A DNA stretch of 64,000 nt from Roseivirga sp. (GCA_021404565.1 JAAWWF010000026.1:310001-374000); one strand, 5' to 3'. Shown: positions 35,716-44,809, counted from the first letter of the stretch. Notes: generated by a model not told the origin, from the sequence alone. Numbers and translations: made by a program.

Positions 35716-38238
35716 ATGACAAGATCTGGCAAATCCCCCTGGAGGTTTTTGCTGAGCGTGGGTTTGGCTGCTGTAATGCTACTGGCATTGGGCAATCAGG
35801 CTGAGGCTCAGAGGAAAAAGAAAAACAAAAAGAATTCCAAGACTGAGCAGCCTGCTCAAAAACCTAAACCGAAACCACCCAAGAAAGGTGCGCTTCAGCC
35901 TTATAGTAAAGTAATTACAAAAGATGCTAAATCTGACGAAGGTCTCTTTACCGTACACGAAATTGACGGTAAGTACTTCTTCGAAATAGCTGACTCCCTC
36001 ATGGGCAGAGACATGCTGATGGTGACAAGAATCGCTAAGACCGCTGCTGGTATCGGTTTTGGTGGTGGCAAAACCAACACACAGGTCCTCAGATGGGACA
36101 AAATTGATAAGAAGATTCACCTGAGAATTATTTCTTACACCATTACGGCTGCCGATAGCTTACCTATCAATGAAGCAGTTGAGAACTCAAACTTTGCGCC
36201 CATCCTCGCTTCTTTCCCTATCAAGTCGTTGTCAAAAGACTCGGCTGGTGTTGTGATTGAGGCTACCAATCTGTTGACAAAAGATGTTAAGCCATTAGGC
36301 CTTCCACAATTCAGAAGAACACAGTACAGAGTTTCAAGACTTGATGCGGAACGTTCTTATGTATCTCGTGTAAGCAGCTATCCTGAGAATATTGAGCTGA
36401 GACATGTAAAAACATATTTCGCGAGCAACTCTCCATCGAGTTCTGCTGATGGCTCTATTTCGGTAGAAATGAGTAACTCCATGATCCTGCTTCCAAAAGT
36501 ACCAATGCAACGCAGACTCGCTGACAGAAGAGTAGGTTGGTTTGCCAGAGGGACTACCGATTATGGCCTGGACGTGCAACAGTCTAAGAATGTAAGATTC
36601 CTCGATCGCTGGAGACTGGAAGTAAGGCCAGAAGATGAGGCTAAATTCCGCAGAGGAGAACTGGTTGTTCCTAAGAAACAAATTGTATACTACATTGACA
36701 GAGCTACTCCTAAGAAATGGGTGAAAGCGATCAAAGATGGTATTGAAGATTGGCAGGTAGCCTTTGAGGCCGCTGGTTTCAAAGATGCGATTATTGCTAA
36801 AGAGGCACCGACCCCGGAAGAAGATCCTGATTGGAGTCCTGAAGATGTAAGATACTCCACGGTAAGATACCTGGCTTCGCCAATACCTAATGCCAATGGC
36901 CCTCACGTATCAGATCCTCGTTCAGGTGAAATACTGGAGAGTGATATCAACTGGTACCATAATGTAATGACGCTTTTGAGGAGATGGTTCTTCGTTCAAA
37001 CTGCCGCTATTAATCCTGATGCTCAGTCTTCTGAGTTCAAAGACGAGGTGATGTCAAGACTGATTCGCTTTGTTTCTTCTCACGAAGTAGGTCATACACT
37101 CGGTTTGCCTCACAACTTTGGTTCTAGTGTGGCCTATCCGGTAGATTCTTTGCGCTCACCGAGCTTTACGAAGAGAATGGGAACAGCCCCGTCTATCATG
37201 GACTACGCGCGTTTCAACTACATTGCTCAGCCGGAAGACAAAGGAGTAGCTTTAATGCCAGATGTCGGTGAGTATGACAAATATGCCATCGCCTGGGGTT
37301 ACCGTCCTATTTTGGGTGCTGATTCTCCTGAGGCCGAACTGCCAACACTGAGAAAGTGGATTGATGACAAGAAAGGCAACCCATTGTATCGATATGGCCG
37401 TCAGGGCAATGCCAATGACTATACTGCACAGAGTGAAGATTTAGGTGATGATGCCATGAAAGCCAGTATGTATGGTATTAAAAACCTGAAAGTGATCATG
37501 AATAATCTTCAGGAATGGACTTATGCCGAGGGTGGTGACTACTCTGAACTGAATGAGATGTACGGTGAGGTTCAAAGTCAGTTCAACCGCTATATGGGCC
37601 ATGTTGGTCGCTACGTAGGTGGAGTGAAAGAGAACTATAAGAGTACGGATCAGGAAGGTGTTGTTTATACACACGCTCCTAAAGCCAAGCAAAAAGAAGC
37701 TGTTAAGTTTATCAACGATAACCTGTTTAGCACTCCTGAATGGATGTTGGATGAAGAGATCATCAACAGGCTCAGAGACTACGGTACGGTAGAAAGCATG
37801 AGAAGCATGCAAGTGAGAACTTTAAACTCACTCCTCGAATGGAGAAAACTTGGTAGAGTAATTGAGAATGAGGCCATGAACGGATCTGATGCCTACGGTA
37901 TTCTGGATTTATTCTCTGATGTGAGAAACGGTGTATGGTCTGAGCTGAGAAACGGCAGAACGATTGATACTTACAGAAGAAACCTGCAGCGTGCTCATAT
38001 CGAAAGACTGGAACTTTTAATGACTGGAGAAATGCCTCCTATTCCATTCCAGTTCAGGCAGTTCTTCGGACCCGGTATCGATGCAAGCCAGTCTGACATT
38101 CGAGCGGTAGTACGTGGTGAGTTGAAGACAATGCTTTCAAGAATCAGAGCCGCGGTTCCAAGAACCAGAGACAGAATGAGCAAGCTTCACTTAGAGGATG
38201 CGATTGAAAGGATCGACAATATCCTTGATCCTAAGTAA
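35716..38238 (+). CDS. Secreted zinc metalloprotease, DUF5117/DUF5118/DUF4953 type
   Basis: The 840-residue protein begins with a signal peptide (about 1-32, ending NQAEAQ) and a short Lys-rich, Pro-containing linker. A DUF5118-type strand region follows (LFTVHEIDGKYFFEIADSLM), then DUF5117, and a catalytic domain with HEVGHTLGLPH, where His456, Glu457, His460 and His466 form a zincin site (HExxHxxGxxH) with the Met-turn-like PSIMDYARF beyond it. The C-terminal domain corresponds to DUF4953. This three-part secreted metalloprotease is typical of Bacteroidota. The substrate is unknown. It is followed by a strong terminator hairpin. Confidence 0.93.
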   Translation: MTRSGKSPWRFLLSVGLAAVMLLALGNQAEAQRKKKNKKNSKTEQPAQKPKPKPPKKGALQPYSKVITKDAKSDEGLFTVHEIDGKYFFEIADSLMGRDMLMVTRIAKTAAGIGFGGGKTNTQVLRWDKIDKKIHLRIISYTITAADSLPINEAVENSNFAPILASFPIKSLSKDSAGVVIEATNLLTKDVKPLGLPQFRRTQYRVSRLDAERSYVSRVSSYPENIELRHVKTYFASNSPSSSADGSISVEMSNSMILLPKVPMQRRLADRRVGWFARGTTDYGLDVQQSKNVRFLDRWRLEVRPEDEAKFRRGELVVPKKQIVYYIDRATPKKWVKAIKDGIEDWQVAFEAAGFKDAIIAKEAPTPEEDPDWSPEDVRYSTVRYLASPIPNANGPHVSDPRSGEILESDINWYHNVMTLLRRWFFVQTAAINPDAQSSEFKDEVMSRLIRFVSSHEVGHTLGLPHNFGSSVAYPVDSLRSPSFTKRMGTAPSIMDYARFNYIAQPEDKGVALMPDVGEYDKYAIAWGYRPILGADSPEAELPTLRKWIDDKKGNPLYRYGRQGNANDYTAQSEDLGDDAMKASMYGIKNLKVIMNNLQEWTYAEGGDYSELNEMYGEVQSQFNRYMGHVGRYVGGVKENYKSTDQEGVVYTHAPKAKQKEAVKFINDNLFSTPEWMLDEEIINRLRDYGTVESMRSMQVRTLNSLLEWRKLGRVIENEAMNGSDAYGILDLFSDVRNGVWSELRNGRTIDTYRRNLQRAHIERLELLMTGEMPPIPFQFRQFFGPGIDASQSDIRAVVRGELKTMLSRIRAAVPRTRDRMSKLHLEDAIERIDNILDPK

Positions 38239-38269
38239 GTACCTTAAAAGGTTCTGAAAGACTTTTAGA

Positions 38270-38299
38270 AACCCTGGCTGAATGGCCGGGGTTTTTTTA
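38270..38299 (+). terminator. Rho-independent terminator of the metalloprotease gene
   Basis: AACCCTGGC (38270-38278) pairs with GCCGGGGTT (38285-38293), with one G-T pair and a six-base loop. A run of Ts then begins at 38292. It lies 31 bases past the stop codon. Confidence 0.75.
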
Positions 38300-39556
38300 T
38301 AAAATGGGCTTAAGCCTGAGCTCCTTCCTTGTCAGCTCTCCATCTCTTCGAACGATAAGAACAAGGGTTCGTCCTCTTGGACCTCTGAAAATGGCATTGA
38401 TGTCTGTAAGGCTGTAAAAGAAAGCGGGTTTGCCATCAATGGCGATAATCTCATCGCCCTTTTCCAGGCCTGCTTTTACCGCAGGAGAATCCTTGATTAT
38501 ATCCGTAACAAAATAGGAGTTAAGCTCCTCTCCCACGGCCAGTACATTGAGCCCGGCTGAGTTGAACTTAAAGCTCTCACTAAAGCCACTCGCCTTTTTC
38601 AGGTAGATGACTTTTTCGTGATAATCAAAAATCACCCTGAACCGGGAGAGTATCTCAGAGCCTACGGTACCGTGTCTTGGGTCTGTACCTAATTCCTTAT
38701 TCCCCCTTTTCGAGACAAGCCAGTTTTCCGGAAAAGATGTGGTAACCTTTTTAAACTTGAACTTACCCAGGTTAAATCGCTTTACCCGGCCTATTTTTCC
38801 TTCAATAACACCTACAAGTGCCCGGCCAAGGGTATGATCGACCGTTTTTTTAGGTAGGTGAATGTTATCGTGTTTGTCTGCATCCAGAAACAGAGCGCTA
38901 CTGGCACCAGTATCTATTAAAAGCTTTACGTCAGCTGTTTTTTGCTTTTCCTGCTTTACTGTCGCTTTTACAAAAGGGCGGAAATTTTCAAGGGTAATGG
39001 GTATTTTACGAAAGCCTCTTGGCGCCTTAAAATCTTTAGGGTTGTAGAGCTTAAGCAGCTTTTGTTCATAGTCAACCTCAACCACAAATCGGTTGAAGAT
39101 TTCAGAGCCCAGAATACCATGGGCCTGCACTCCAATTACATTTTCGATATCAATGAAGTTTTCCTGAAGCACCAGCATTGATTGCTGTACCCCACTAACT
39201 CCGGGGAAATTAATGCTGAGATTATTGGCCACCCATAAGTCGGTTACCTTGTTGCCATCAGCTGCATACACGGGTACAGTGCGTGCATTAACCAGGTTGT
39301 TTTCTCCTATTACCCATTTGTCAAATACCATACCCGACTCAGAGCCGGTATCCAGAATAAAGTTAAAAGGTCCTTCCCCGTTGATTTTTATGGGGACAAT
39401 AATCAGGTTGCTCTCTCTGATAAAGCTGAGCTCTACCACTTTGGCACCGTCATCCAGATCAAAGCCCAACGGATTTTGAGCCAGTGCGCAAACGCTGAAT
39501 AGTGAAAAAAATATGGTGATTAATGACCTCAAAAGAATGGTGGTGTATATGTTCAT
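38297..39556 (-). CDS. Retropepsin-like aspartic protease with two DTG motifs and a PDZ domain
   Basis: The 419-residue protein has a signal peptide (about 1-27, ending CALAQ). Two aspartyl-protease half-domains carry active-site FILDTGSE (Asp69) and LLIDTGAS (Asp215), and a PDZ domain occupies about 330-410 (SPAVKAGLEKGDEIIAIDGK). In both halves the strand after the DTG and the GILGSEI-type turn (residues 147-153; TVGSEI later) are present. It is a paralogue of the protein at 21017-22177, with the same order of domains. It is likely periplasmic. The stop lies at the edge of the terminator of the convergent metalloprotease gene. Confidence 0.88.
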   Translation of the reverse strand: MNIYTTILLRSLITIFFSLFSVCALAQNPLGFDLDDGAKVVELSFIRESNLIIVPIKINGEGPFNFILDTGSESGMVFDKWVIGENNLVNARTVPVYAADGNKVTDLWVANNLSINFPGVSGVQQSMLVLQENFIDIENVIGVQAHGILGSEIFNRFVVEVDYEQKLLKLYNPKDFKAPRGFRKIPITLENFRPFVKATVKQEKQKTADVKLLIDTGASSALFLDADKHDNIHLPKKTVDHTLGRALVGVIEGKIGRVKRFNLGKFKFKKVTTSFPENWLVSKRGNKELGTDPRHGTVGSEILSRFRVIFDYHEKVIYLKKASGFSESFKFNSAGLNVLAVGEELNSYFVTDIIKDSPAVKAGLEKGDEIIAIDGKPAFFYSLTDINAIFRGPRGRTLVLIVRRDGELTRKELRLKPIL

Positions 39557-39595
39557 ACGAACATTCTCAACATTGGGATAACATTTTACTAACTA

Positions 39596-40039
39596 TCAAA
39601 CCCTTAGTCGGAACACTTTCCGGTAAATGGGCTTCCTATAAAGGAACTGTAAGTATAGTAAAGGATACATCAGCCAATCTGTTAATAGTGTCGGAGTTTG
39701 GTAAGTTATGTCATCTATTACTACCGTTTTATCATCCTTTACCTGCAGTATGTGCTTATGCTGCCAGAACTTAAAGAAGAAAGGCAGCTGTATACCTTTG
39801 TCTATAAAGAAAAACTCATGAGGGCTGCTTTGATCCTCGGTAATTTCGCTGGTCCATGTCTGTTTAAACAGAAGAAAATTCAGCTCCATTGATACGATGT
39901 CACCCTTCTTGCAGCCATCGAAGCGCACGAGGCGAACCTTAGGGAAAGGCGGGTTCAACTTTAGAAAGAGCTCGCCATTAAAGCCGGCTATCACCTCCCG
40001 TAGCCTTTGGTCGACAATGGTCTTAATTGTGATATTCAC
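39596..40039 (-). CDS. SRPBCC-family ligand-binding protein
   Basis: The 147-residue protein looks like a small START/Bet v1-like (SRPBCC) domain. An N-terminal strand ITIKTIVDQRLREVIAGFN is followed by a helix and several strands (KVRLVRFDGCKKGDIVSMEL, KTVVIDDITYQTP), and a long C-terminal helix rich in aromatic residues (PLLYLQFLYRKPIYRKVF). Bacteroidota proteins of this size and pattern are annotated as SRPBCC cyclase/dehydratase-like, with no known ligand. It has no signal peptide. It is on the minus strand just upstream of the retropepsin-PDZ gene, 39 bases away, and may be co-transcribed with it. Confidence 0.78.
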   Translation of the reverse strand: MNITIKTIVDQRLREVIAGFNGELFLKLNPPFPKVRLVRFDGCKKGDIVSMELNFLLFKQTWTSEITEDQSSPHEFFFIDKGIQLPFFFKFWQHKHILQVKDDKTVVIDDITYQTPTLLTDWLMYPLLYLQFLYRKPIYRKVFRLRV

Positions 40040-40087
40040 ACATTCTAAACTGCTTTATAAAGAGATTGTTCTAGCATCCATCTTGGA

Positions 40088-40120
40088 TTTGGGGGCGATT
40101 CTTTTTATTTTTTACTTTCG
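40088..40120 (+). promoter_or_regulatory. Bacteroidota-type promoter of the CHAT gene
   Basis: TTTG at 40088-40091 and TACTTTCG at 40113-40120, 21 bases apart, match the -33/-7 pattern with one -7 mismatch. The CHAT start lies 36 bases downstream, and no other promoter is apparent. Confidence 0.42.
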
Positions 40121-40156
40121 TTCACCTTAGTCCAAATTAGTATCGGGTAAATAGCC

Positions 40157-43100
40157 ATGAAAGTATTTCTGACCTCACGTGCATTCCTGATACTCAGCTT
40201 TTTATGGCTGTTGAGTATTCCCGCTTACGCTTTCTTTCAAAACGCTACTGCCAGGGTTAAAACCAAGTACGAATTTACAGACACACGCATCAGTGAGGCG
40301 GACACGCTCCTTAAAAAACGTCAGTACCAGGAAGCCCTGGATGCCTACCAAAAAGCCTATGATACCTACGAGGCTGAAAGCTTCTATGAGGGTATGGTTT
40401 ATGCGAAGGAAAGGATGGGTAGGACATATAGATCCTTAGGTGAAGACAGTTTGTCTAAAATCACTTATCAGGCAGCGGCTTCTTTGTCGAGAGAAAAACT
40501 TGGACCAAACCATATATTAGAGAGCAAGGCTTATTTGAATAATGGGATAAGGGCTCATAGGAGAAGGTCATATATTGAAGCGTCTAAAATAATGGATTCC
40601 GCAATGTGGATTTATGAGTCTGCCAGTTCTCATGACTCTTCCGTATTTCGCACAATTACGGATTTTAAGTTCTATACATACTATTATTCAAGACTCAGTG
40701 GAGACACACTTGTGAAGTACCTAAATGAACGGGGTAGAATCTTTGAAAGATCTGGATCTCGAATGAGAGAAAATATAACATTAATGAGCGATTATTCGCG
40801 AGCGTTTTATAGAATAGGAGATTTTCAGAAAGCAGCAGCTTATGCCTTAGAGGGGGTTAGGTTAAATGAAGCGAATTTAGCAAATCAACAAATTGCCACG
40901 TATACTGAATCACTATTTAATCTCGCAAGAGCGTTGGATTCTCAAGCTGAATATGACCGGGCATTGAGCGTTGCGGATAAACTAATAAGCTACACAGAAG
41001 CAAATTCTCCCAATGCTAGGAATTTAATAAGCTTTTATAATTTGAAAGCGGTAATTCTGAATGGCTTAGAAAGATACAATGAAGCCGCTCAAGAGTTTTT
41101 GAGAATTATTGAGATACTTGAGTCAGAGAATGATGATTCTCCTTTTTATAGAAGCACGATAATGAATCTGGGCGTTTGTTATCAGCTAATGGAGGATTTT
41201 GAAAAATCTGAAACTTATCTTCGGAATGCCTTAGAAAGGGATAAGGAGATCTATGATCGCTTTGATACCCCTTTATCCATTAAGTACAAATACTTAGGTC
41301 AACTCTTTGATGCAAAAGAGAAATATGGACTGTCCTTTAACTATTATGATTCAGCACTTCGAAGCAGAGTGGAGGGTTATAGAGGAGCTGCATTGGATTT
41401 CCCTACCAATACTGAATTTAATGGCATTTATGAGGTTTTGGATATTCTTAAGAGGAAGCAAATAGCTCTGGAAAAACTCTACAGTCATACGAATAGTGAT
41501 AGCACGGAACTTTTGATTTCTTCAATAGAACATGCAGAGAAGACTCATGAATTTTTAATGACAAATAGGGAGGAGTTGCAAGCCGCAAAAGGTAAGTTGT
41601 TTTTGTCAGAGAACTTCAAAGAACTCTATGAAAGTGGAATCAACTCTACTTACCTTCTCTATGAGAAAGGAATCGATCAACCTGCCTTATTTGAAAAGAT
41701 ATTTAAGCTAATTGGCCAGAGCAAGTCAATATTGTTTTTAGAACAATCTGGAGAATTAGGGCAAATCAGAGGTGGCGAATTGTCAGTGGAGATTAGAGAG
41801 AAATACTACAAGGTTAAGACTCAAATTGAAACGTTGGAACAGGAGTTTGAGAGACTCAATGATGAGATTGCAACAAATGACTCTATTAGAATTATCAATT
41901 CTGAGTTAATGGGTTTGAAGTCAGAACTAAAACAACTGTTAGAGGGTGTTTCGAAGGAAGTTGTACATGGACATGACAGTCAAATAACCTACTCACAAGA
42001 GGATTTGAAGGATATTAGACGGAACTTAGCCTACAGACCAGAAAGGGCCGTGTTAGAGTACTTTATGGGGGATGATTATATTTATATGCTCTATATGGCA
42101 AAGGATCAAGAGTTAATTCGTAGAATTGAATTTTCCGACTCCCTCGAATTAACAATATCGAGACTTACGAATGTCGTTGGAGAAAGGCCTCAAATCACAA
42201 ATTACAAGAAGCAACTCAACCAATTTGAAAAAGACGCATCATTTCTGTACGCGCAACTTATTGGTAGTACATTCAATAACGCTAACAATATTAGTCAAAT
42301 TACTGTAATACCTGATGACGTTCTCACTCGCTTACCTTTTGAGGTGTTAATATTCGAGGAAGTTAAAAATGCAAAGAATTTCTACGATCTCGATTTTCTT
42401 ATTAAAAGGTACTCCATCAACTATGCCCTGTCCTCAAAACAGATTAGAAGTACTAAAACTAAGAGAGTCGCTAAAAAGGAGCTGTTTGGCGTGGGCTACA
42501 GTGGCAATACTGGCTTCAATGGGGAATTTATTAGGTCAGAGTTTGGAGCTCTTCCAGGGACAGAAGAAGAAATACTGTTCCTTCAGAATAATCTTCGGGG
42601 CGATTTTTTTCTCGGAGAGTCAGGAAGCAAACCTATATTTATTGATAAAGCTAGAGATTATGATGTTTTGCATTTAGCGGTACATGGACGGTCAGACAGT
42701 TTGGATATTTATAAATCAAGCTTAATCTTTAATGGAGAACAAAACAACATTTTGAAAACGAGTGATCTTTATGTTGCAGACCTTAAAGCCAGGGTAGCTA
42801 TTTTGAGCGCTTGTGAAAGTGGGGTTGGTAAAATTAATAAGGGAGAGGGTACATTTAGTATTGCGCGAGGCTTTGCTCTAGTCGGTGTCCCATCAATAGT
42901 AATGAGCCTGTGGAAAGTAAATGATCAGTCTTCAGCGAGGCTCATGGTAGATTTGCATAAGAAGATGAAAGAGGGGGAATCAGTGGATTTGGCTCTAACA
43001 AATGCTAAACGGGACTTCTTAAATAACTCTGATCAGTATACTAGTCATCCATATTATTGGTCAGCCTTCGTTTCATTGGGAGAAGAGGTTGAAATGCAGG

Positions 43101-43189
43101 AGAAAGGATTCCCTTATATCGAAGTTGGTATACTTCTTATTACTGTCATTCTTCTATTACTGATTAGACAAAAAAAGAGAAGGGACTAA
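40157..43189 (+). CDS. Membrane-anchored TPR-CHAT protease (caspase-like)
   Basis: The 1010-residue protein has an N-terminal signal (LILSFLWLLSIPAYAF), about ten tetratricopeptide repeats over residues 45-420 (for example YQEALDAYQKAYDTYE, FEKSETYLRNALERDKE), and a helical linker. A CHAT domain fills about 690-985, with the catalytic dyad His843 in HLAVHGRS and Cys886 in ILSACESGVG, then GFALVGVPSIVMSLWKVND. A C-terminal membrane helix (about 987-1004) ends in RQKKRRD, so the protease domain should face the periplasm. The gene looks more A+T-rich than its neighbours. It is convergent with a sigma/anti-sigma-like operon, its likely partner. Confidence 0.9.
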   Translation: MKVFLTSRAFLILSFLWLLSIPAYAFFQNATARVKTKYEFTDTRISEADTLLKKRQYQEALDAYQKAYDTYEAESFYEGMVYAKERMGRTYRSLGEDSLSKITYQAAASLSREKLGPNHILESKAYLNNGIRAHRRRSYIEASKIMDSAMWIYESASSHDSSVFRTITDFKFYTYYYSRLSGDTLVKYLNERGRIFERSGSRMRENITLMSDYSRAFYRIGDFQKAAAYALEGVRLNEANLANQQIATYTESLFNLARALDSQAEYDRALSVADKLISYTEANSPNARNLISFYNLKAVILNGLERYNEAAQEFLRIIEILESENDDSPFYRSTIMNLGVCYQLMEDFEKSETYLRNALERDKEIYDRFDTPLSIKYKYLGQLFDAKEKYGLSFNYYDSALRSRVEGYRGAALDFPTNTEFNGIYEVLDILKRKQIALEKLYSHTNSDSTELLISSIEHAEKTHEFLMTNREELQAAKGKLFLSENFKELYESGINSTYLLYEKGIDQPALFEKIFKLIGQSKSILFLEQSGELGQIRGGELSVEIREKYYKVKTQIETLEQEFERLNDEIATNDSIRIINSELMGLKSELKQLLEGVSKEVVHGHDSQITYSQEDLKDIRRNLAYRPERAVLEYFMGDDYIYMLYMAKDQELIRRIEFSDSLELTISRLTNVVGERPQITNYKKQLNQFEKDASFLYAQLIGSTFNNANNISQITVIPDDVLTRLPFEVLIFEEVKNAKNFYDLDFLIKRYSINYALSSKQIRSTKTKRVAKKELFGVGYSGNTGFNGEFIRSEFGALPGTEEEILFLQNNLRGDFFLGESGSKPIFIDKARDYDVLHLAVHGRSDSLDIYKSSLIFNGEQNNILKTSDLYVADLKARVAILSACESGVGKINKGEGTFSIARGFALVGVPSIVMSLWKVNDQSSARLMVDLHKKMKEGESVDLALTNAKRDFLNNSDQYTSHPYYWSAFVSLGEEVEMQEKGFPYIEVGILLITVILLLLIRQKKRRD

Positions 43190-43200
43190 AAGCCCCTTCC
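43171..43200 (-). terminator. Terminator of the sigma / anti-sigma-like operon
   Basis: Read on the minus strand, GAAGGG pairs with CCCTTC (43194-43199 with 43179-43184) around a loop rich in T, and TCTTTTTTT follows at once. It overlaps the 3' end of the convergent CHAT gene and lies about 34 bases beyond the 43233 stop. A GT-rich tract (43206-43222) sits between. Confidence 0.62.
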
Positions 43201-43232
43201 CTAGTGTGTGTATGTGTGTATATGGAATTCAG

Positions 43233-44246
43233 TTAATCAGTTTTAGCCATAATCACGGCTAAGGTCTTTTTGCTTTTTGTTTTTATAACAATAAACTCTA
43301 CCCTGTCTCCAACATTCAACCCATCAATAGCGAAATCATTGAAATATTTAAATAGAAAGCCATCATCCGAAAGAACGGTTCCAAATTGACTTTTTCTTAA
43401 GCCTATCTCCTCAGTTCCATTCGGTGAGTCAGTTTCCGTATCCGGTATTTGTTCATAAGTTTCGATTTCTCCGGTTCCTCCAGAATCAGATAGGGTTAAT
43501 TCCATATCAATGAGCACACTTTTAGCGTCCTTAGCAAAGCTGGAATTAGATTTACTTGCAGAGAGTAGGGCCAAATTACCAATGGCTTCTTCCTCTGCTC
43601 CATCCTTAAACAGAGTCAGAGCCAAATACCACTGAGCTTGTTCTCGCAACTCGGTAAAGCTGTTCATCACAGTATTAAGATTATTCTTCGCTACATCGAG
43701 ATTTCCGGCTTCAAAGTTGGCGATGCCGGAGTAGAGATAGTTCATGGCCGATTTTTCAGAAGCCAATAAATTCTCAAAAAGATTAGCGGAAGTGCTGTAG
43801 TCCTTGATATCATATGCGTTGTAAGCCCTTGCTGATAGCGTGACAATTTCGATATCCCCACTACGCTCCGTACTATTCAAATTAATGTACGGTTCATAGT
43901 AGTTAGCAACGATTTCCTCTCCCGTCAGCGCCCCAGTGCCTCCGGAAAATGCAAAGTAACTTACAGTAGCAACGATAAGAAGGCTTGCAGCAATTGATAC
44001 AAGTCGTTTCATTGATACGTTAATTTTGGTTGTTTCTTGGTTGGTAAGGTTGGCCTCAGCATTCTGAAGAATGTCCAAAGCCCTGATACGAGAAGTTTCC
44101 TTCACCGCATCACGGATGAGTTTCATATCGCGAAACTCTTGTTCGAAAGAAGGATCTTGCTGCAGCTTCTCATTGAAGAATTGCAACTCATCTTTATCCA
44201 GCTTTCCCTGAAAGTATTTTTCTATTAAATGGAAATTTTGGTCCAC
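43233..44246 (-). CDS. Membrane anti-sigma-like protein with TPRs and an OB-like C-terminus
   Basis: The 337-residue protein starts with an acidic helical region (YFQGKLDKDELQFFNEKLQQ) like the cytoplasmic part of Bacteroidota anti-sigma factors. One membrane helix lies at about 84-102; with MKR before it and an acidic stretch after, the C-terminus should be outside. Outer residues 115-250 contain TPR-like helices (YNAYDIKDYSTSANLFENLL, AMNYLYSGIANFEAGNLDVA). The last ~55 residues (QFGTVLSDDGFLF, GLNVGDRVEFIVIK) look like a small OB/cold-shock-type barrel. The gene follows the sigma gene by 20 bases, in the usual sigma/anti-sigma order. Confidence 0.75.
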   Translation of the reverse strand: MDQNFHLIEKYFQGKLDKDELQFFNEKLQQDPSFEQEFRDMKLIRDAVKETSRIRALDILQNAEANLTNQETTKINVSMKRLVSIAASLLIVATVSYFAFSGGTGALTGEEIVANYYEPYINLNSTERSGDIEIVTLSARAYNAYDIKDYSTSANLFENLLASEKSAMNYLYSGIANFEAGNLDVAKNNLNTVMNSFTELREQAQWYLALTLFKDGAEEEAIGNLALLSASKSNSSFAKDAKSVLIDMELTLSDSGGTGEIETYEQIPDTETDSPNGTEEIGLRKSQFGTVLSDDGFLFKYFNDFAIDGLNVGDRVEFIVIKTKSKKTLAVIMAKTD

Positions 44247-44266
44247 TTCTTTTTAACGTTTTTCTA

Positions 44267-44809
44267 TTACTCTAAATATTTCCTGATCCGTTGGATGCAC
44301 TTGTATTTCAAATTTCTTACTGTGCCTCCGTTTTTGTAGTTCATCACATCAGCAATCTCATCGGCCGATAAGTTGTTGAAGTAAAAAAGCTCTAACAGTT
44401 CTTTGCAGGGATCTCCTATTTCGGTCAATGCCTTTCTGATTTTTTCAATCTTTTGTGTTTTGATAAAATCAACATCGCTTTCAAGTTCGATCAGCTCATC
44501 ATTCTCTTCGATTGTATCTGTATAAGTCACTTTCATCTTCCGTCTGGAGTCGTTGAGCAACTTATTTTTACCGATAGAGTATAGATAAGTCTTGATACCT
44601 GCTTCATTCATGTTTTCAAATGAGCCTTCTACAACGTTTTCGTAAAAGGAGAGGATGGTGTATTGATAAATATCTAAAGCTTCCTCCTTCGTACACTTAT
44701 GTGTATTGGTGATCCAAGCCAGGAAGCTAGTGCGAAACCTTGCATAAACTTCTTCCAGTGCTTTTGAATCTCCCTTCCGCAGACGAAGGATGAGAGAGCT
44801 TTCACTCAT
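44267..44809 (-). CDS. ECF-type sigma-70 family RNA polymerase sigma factor
   Basis: The 180-residue protein has a sigma-70 region 2 (about 10-80; LEEVYARFRTSFLAWITNT, then EEALDIYQYTILSFYENV). Region 4 lies at about 125-175, with LLELFYFNNLSADEIADVMN and GTVRNLKYKCIQRIRKYL as the helix-turn-helix that reads the -35 element. There is no region 1 or 3, as in extracytoplasmic-function factors. It heads a two-gene operon with the membrane anti-sigma-like protein, facing the CHAT protease gene. AT-rich sequence upstream contains no clear Bacteroidota primary promoter, so self-dependent transcription is possible. Confidence 0.9.
   Translation of the reverse strand: MSESSLILRLRKGDSKALEEVYARFRTSFLAWITNTHKCTKEEALDIYQYTILSFYENVVEGSFENMNEAGIKTYLYSIGKNKLLNDSRRKMKVTYTDTIEENDELIELESDVDFIKTQKIEKIRKALTEIGDPCKELLELFYFNNLSADEIADVMNYKNGGTVRNLKYKCIQRIRKYLE

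Noticed and set aside
36334-36906. A 190-codon minus-strand frame inside the metalloprotease gene
   Set aside because: It is antisense to a well-conserved gene and its translation has no family features.
43206-43222. GT dinucleotide tract
   Set aside because: Short, and explained as simple sequence between convergent genes; no sign of phase variation since no start or promoter lies at it.
40157-44809. A CRISPR type III-E locus around the TPR-CHAT gene
   Set aside because: There are no repeats, no gRAMP effector and no Cas1/Cas2 in the window; the CHAT protein has an export signal, unlike cytoplasmic Csx29.
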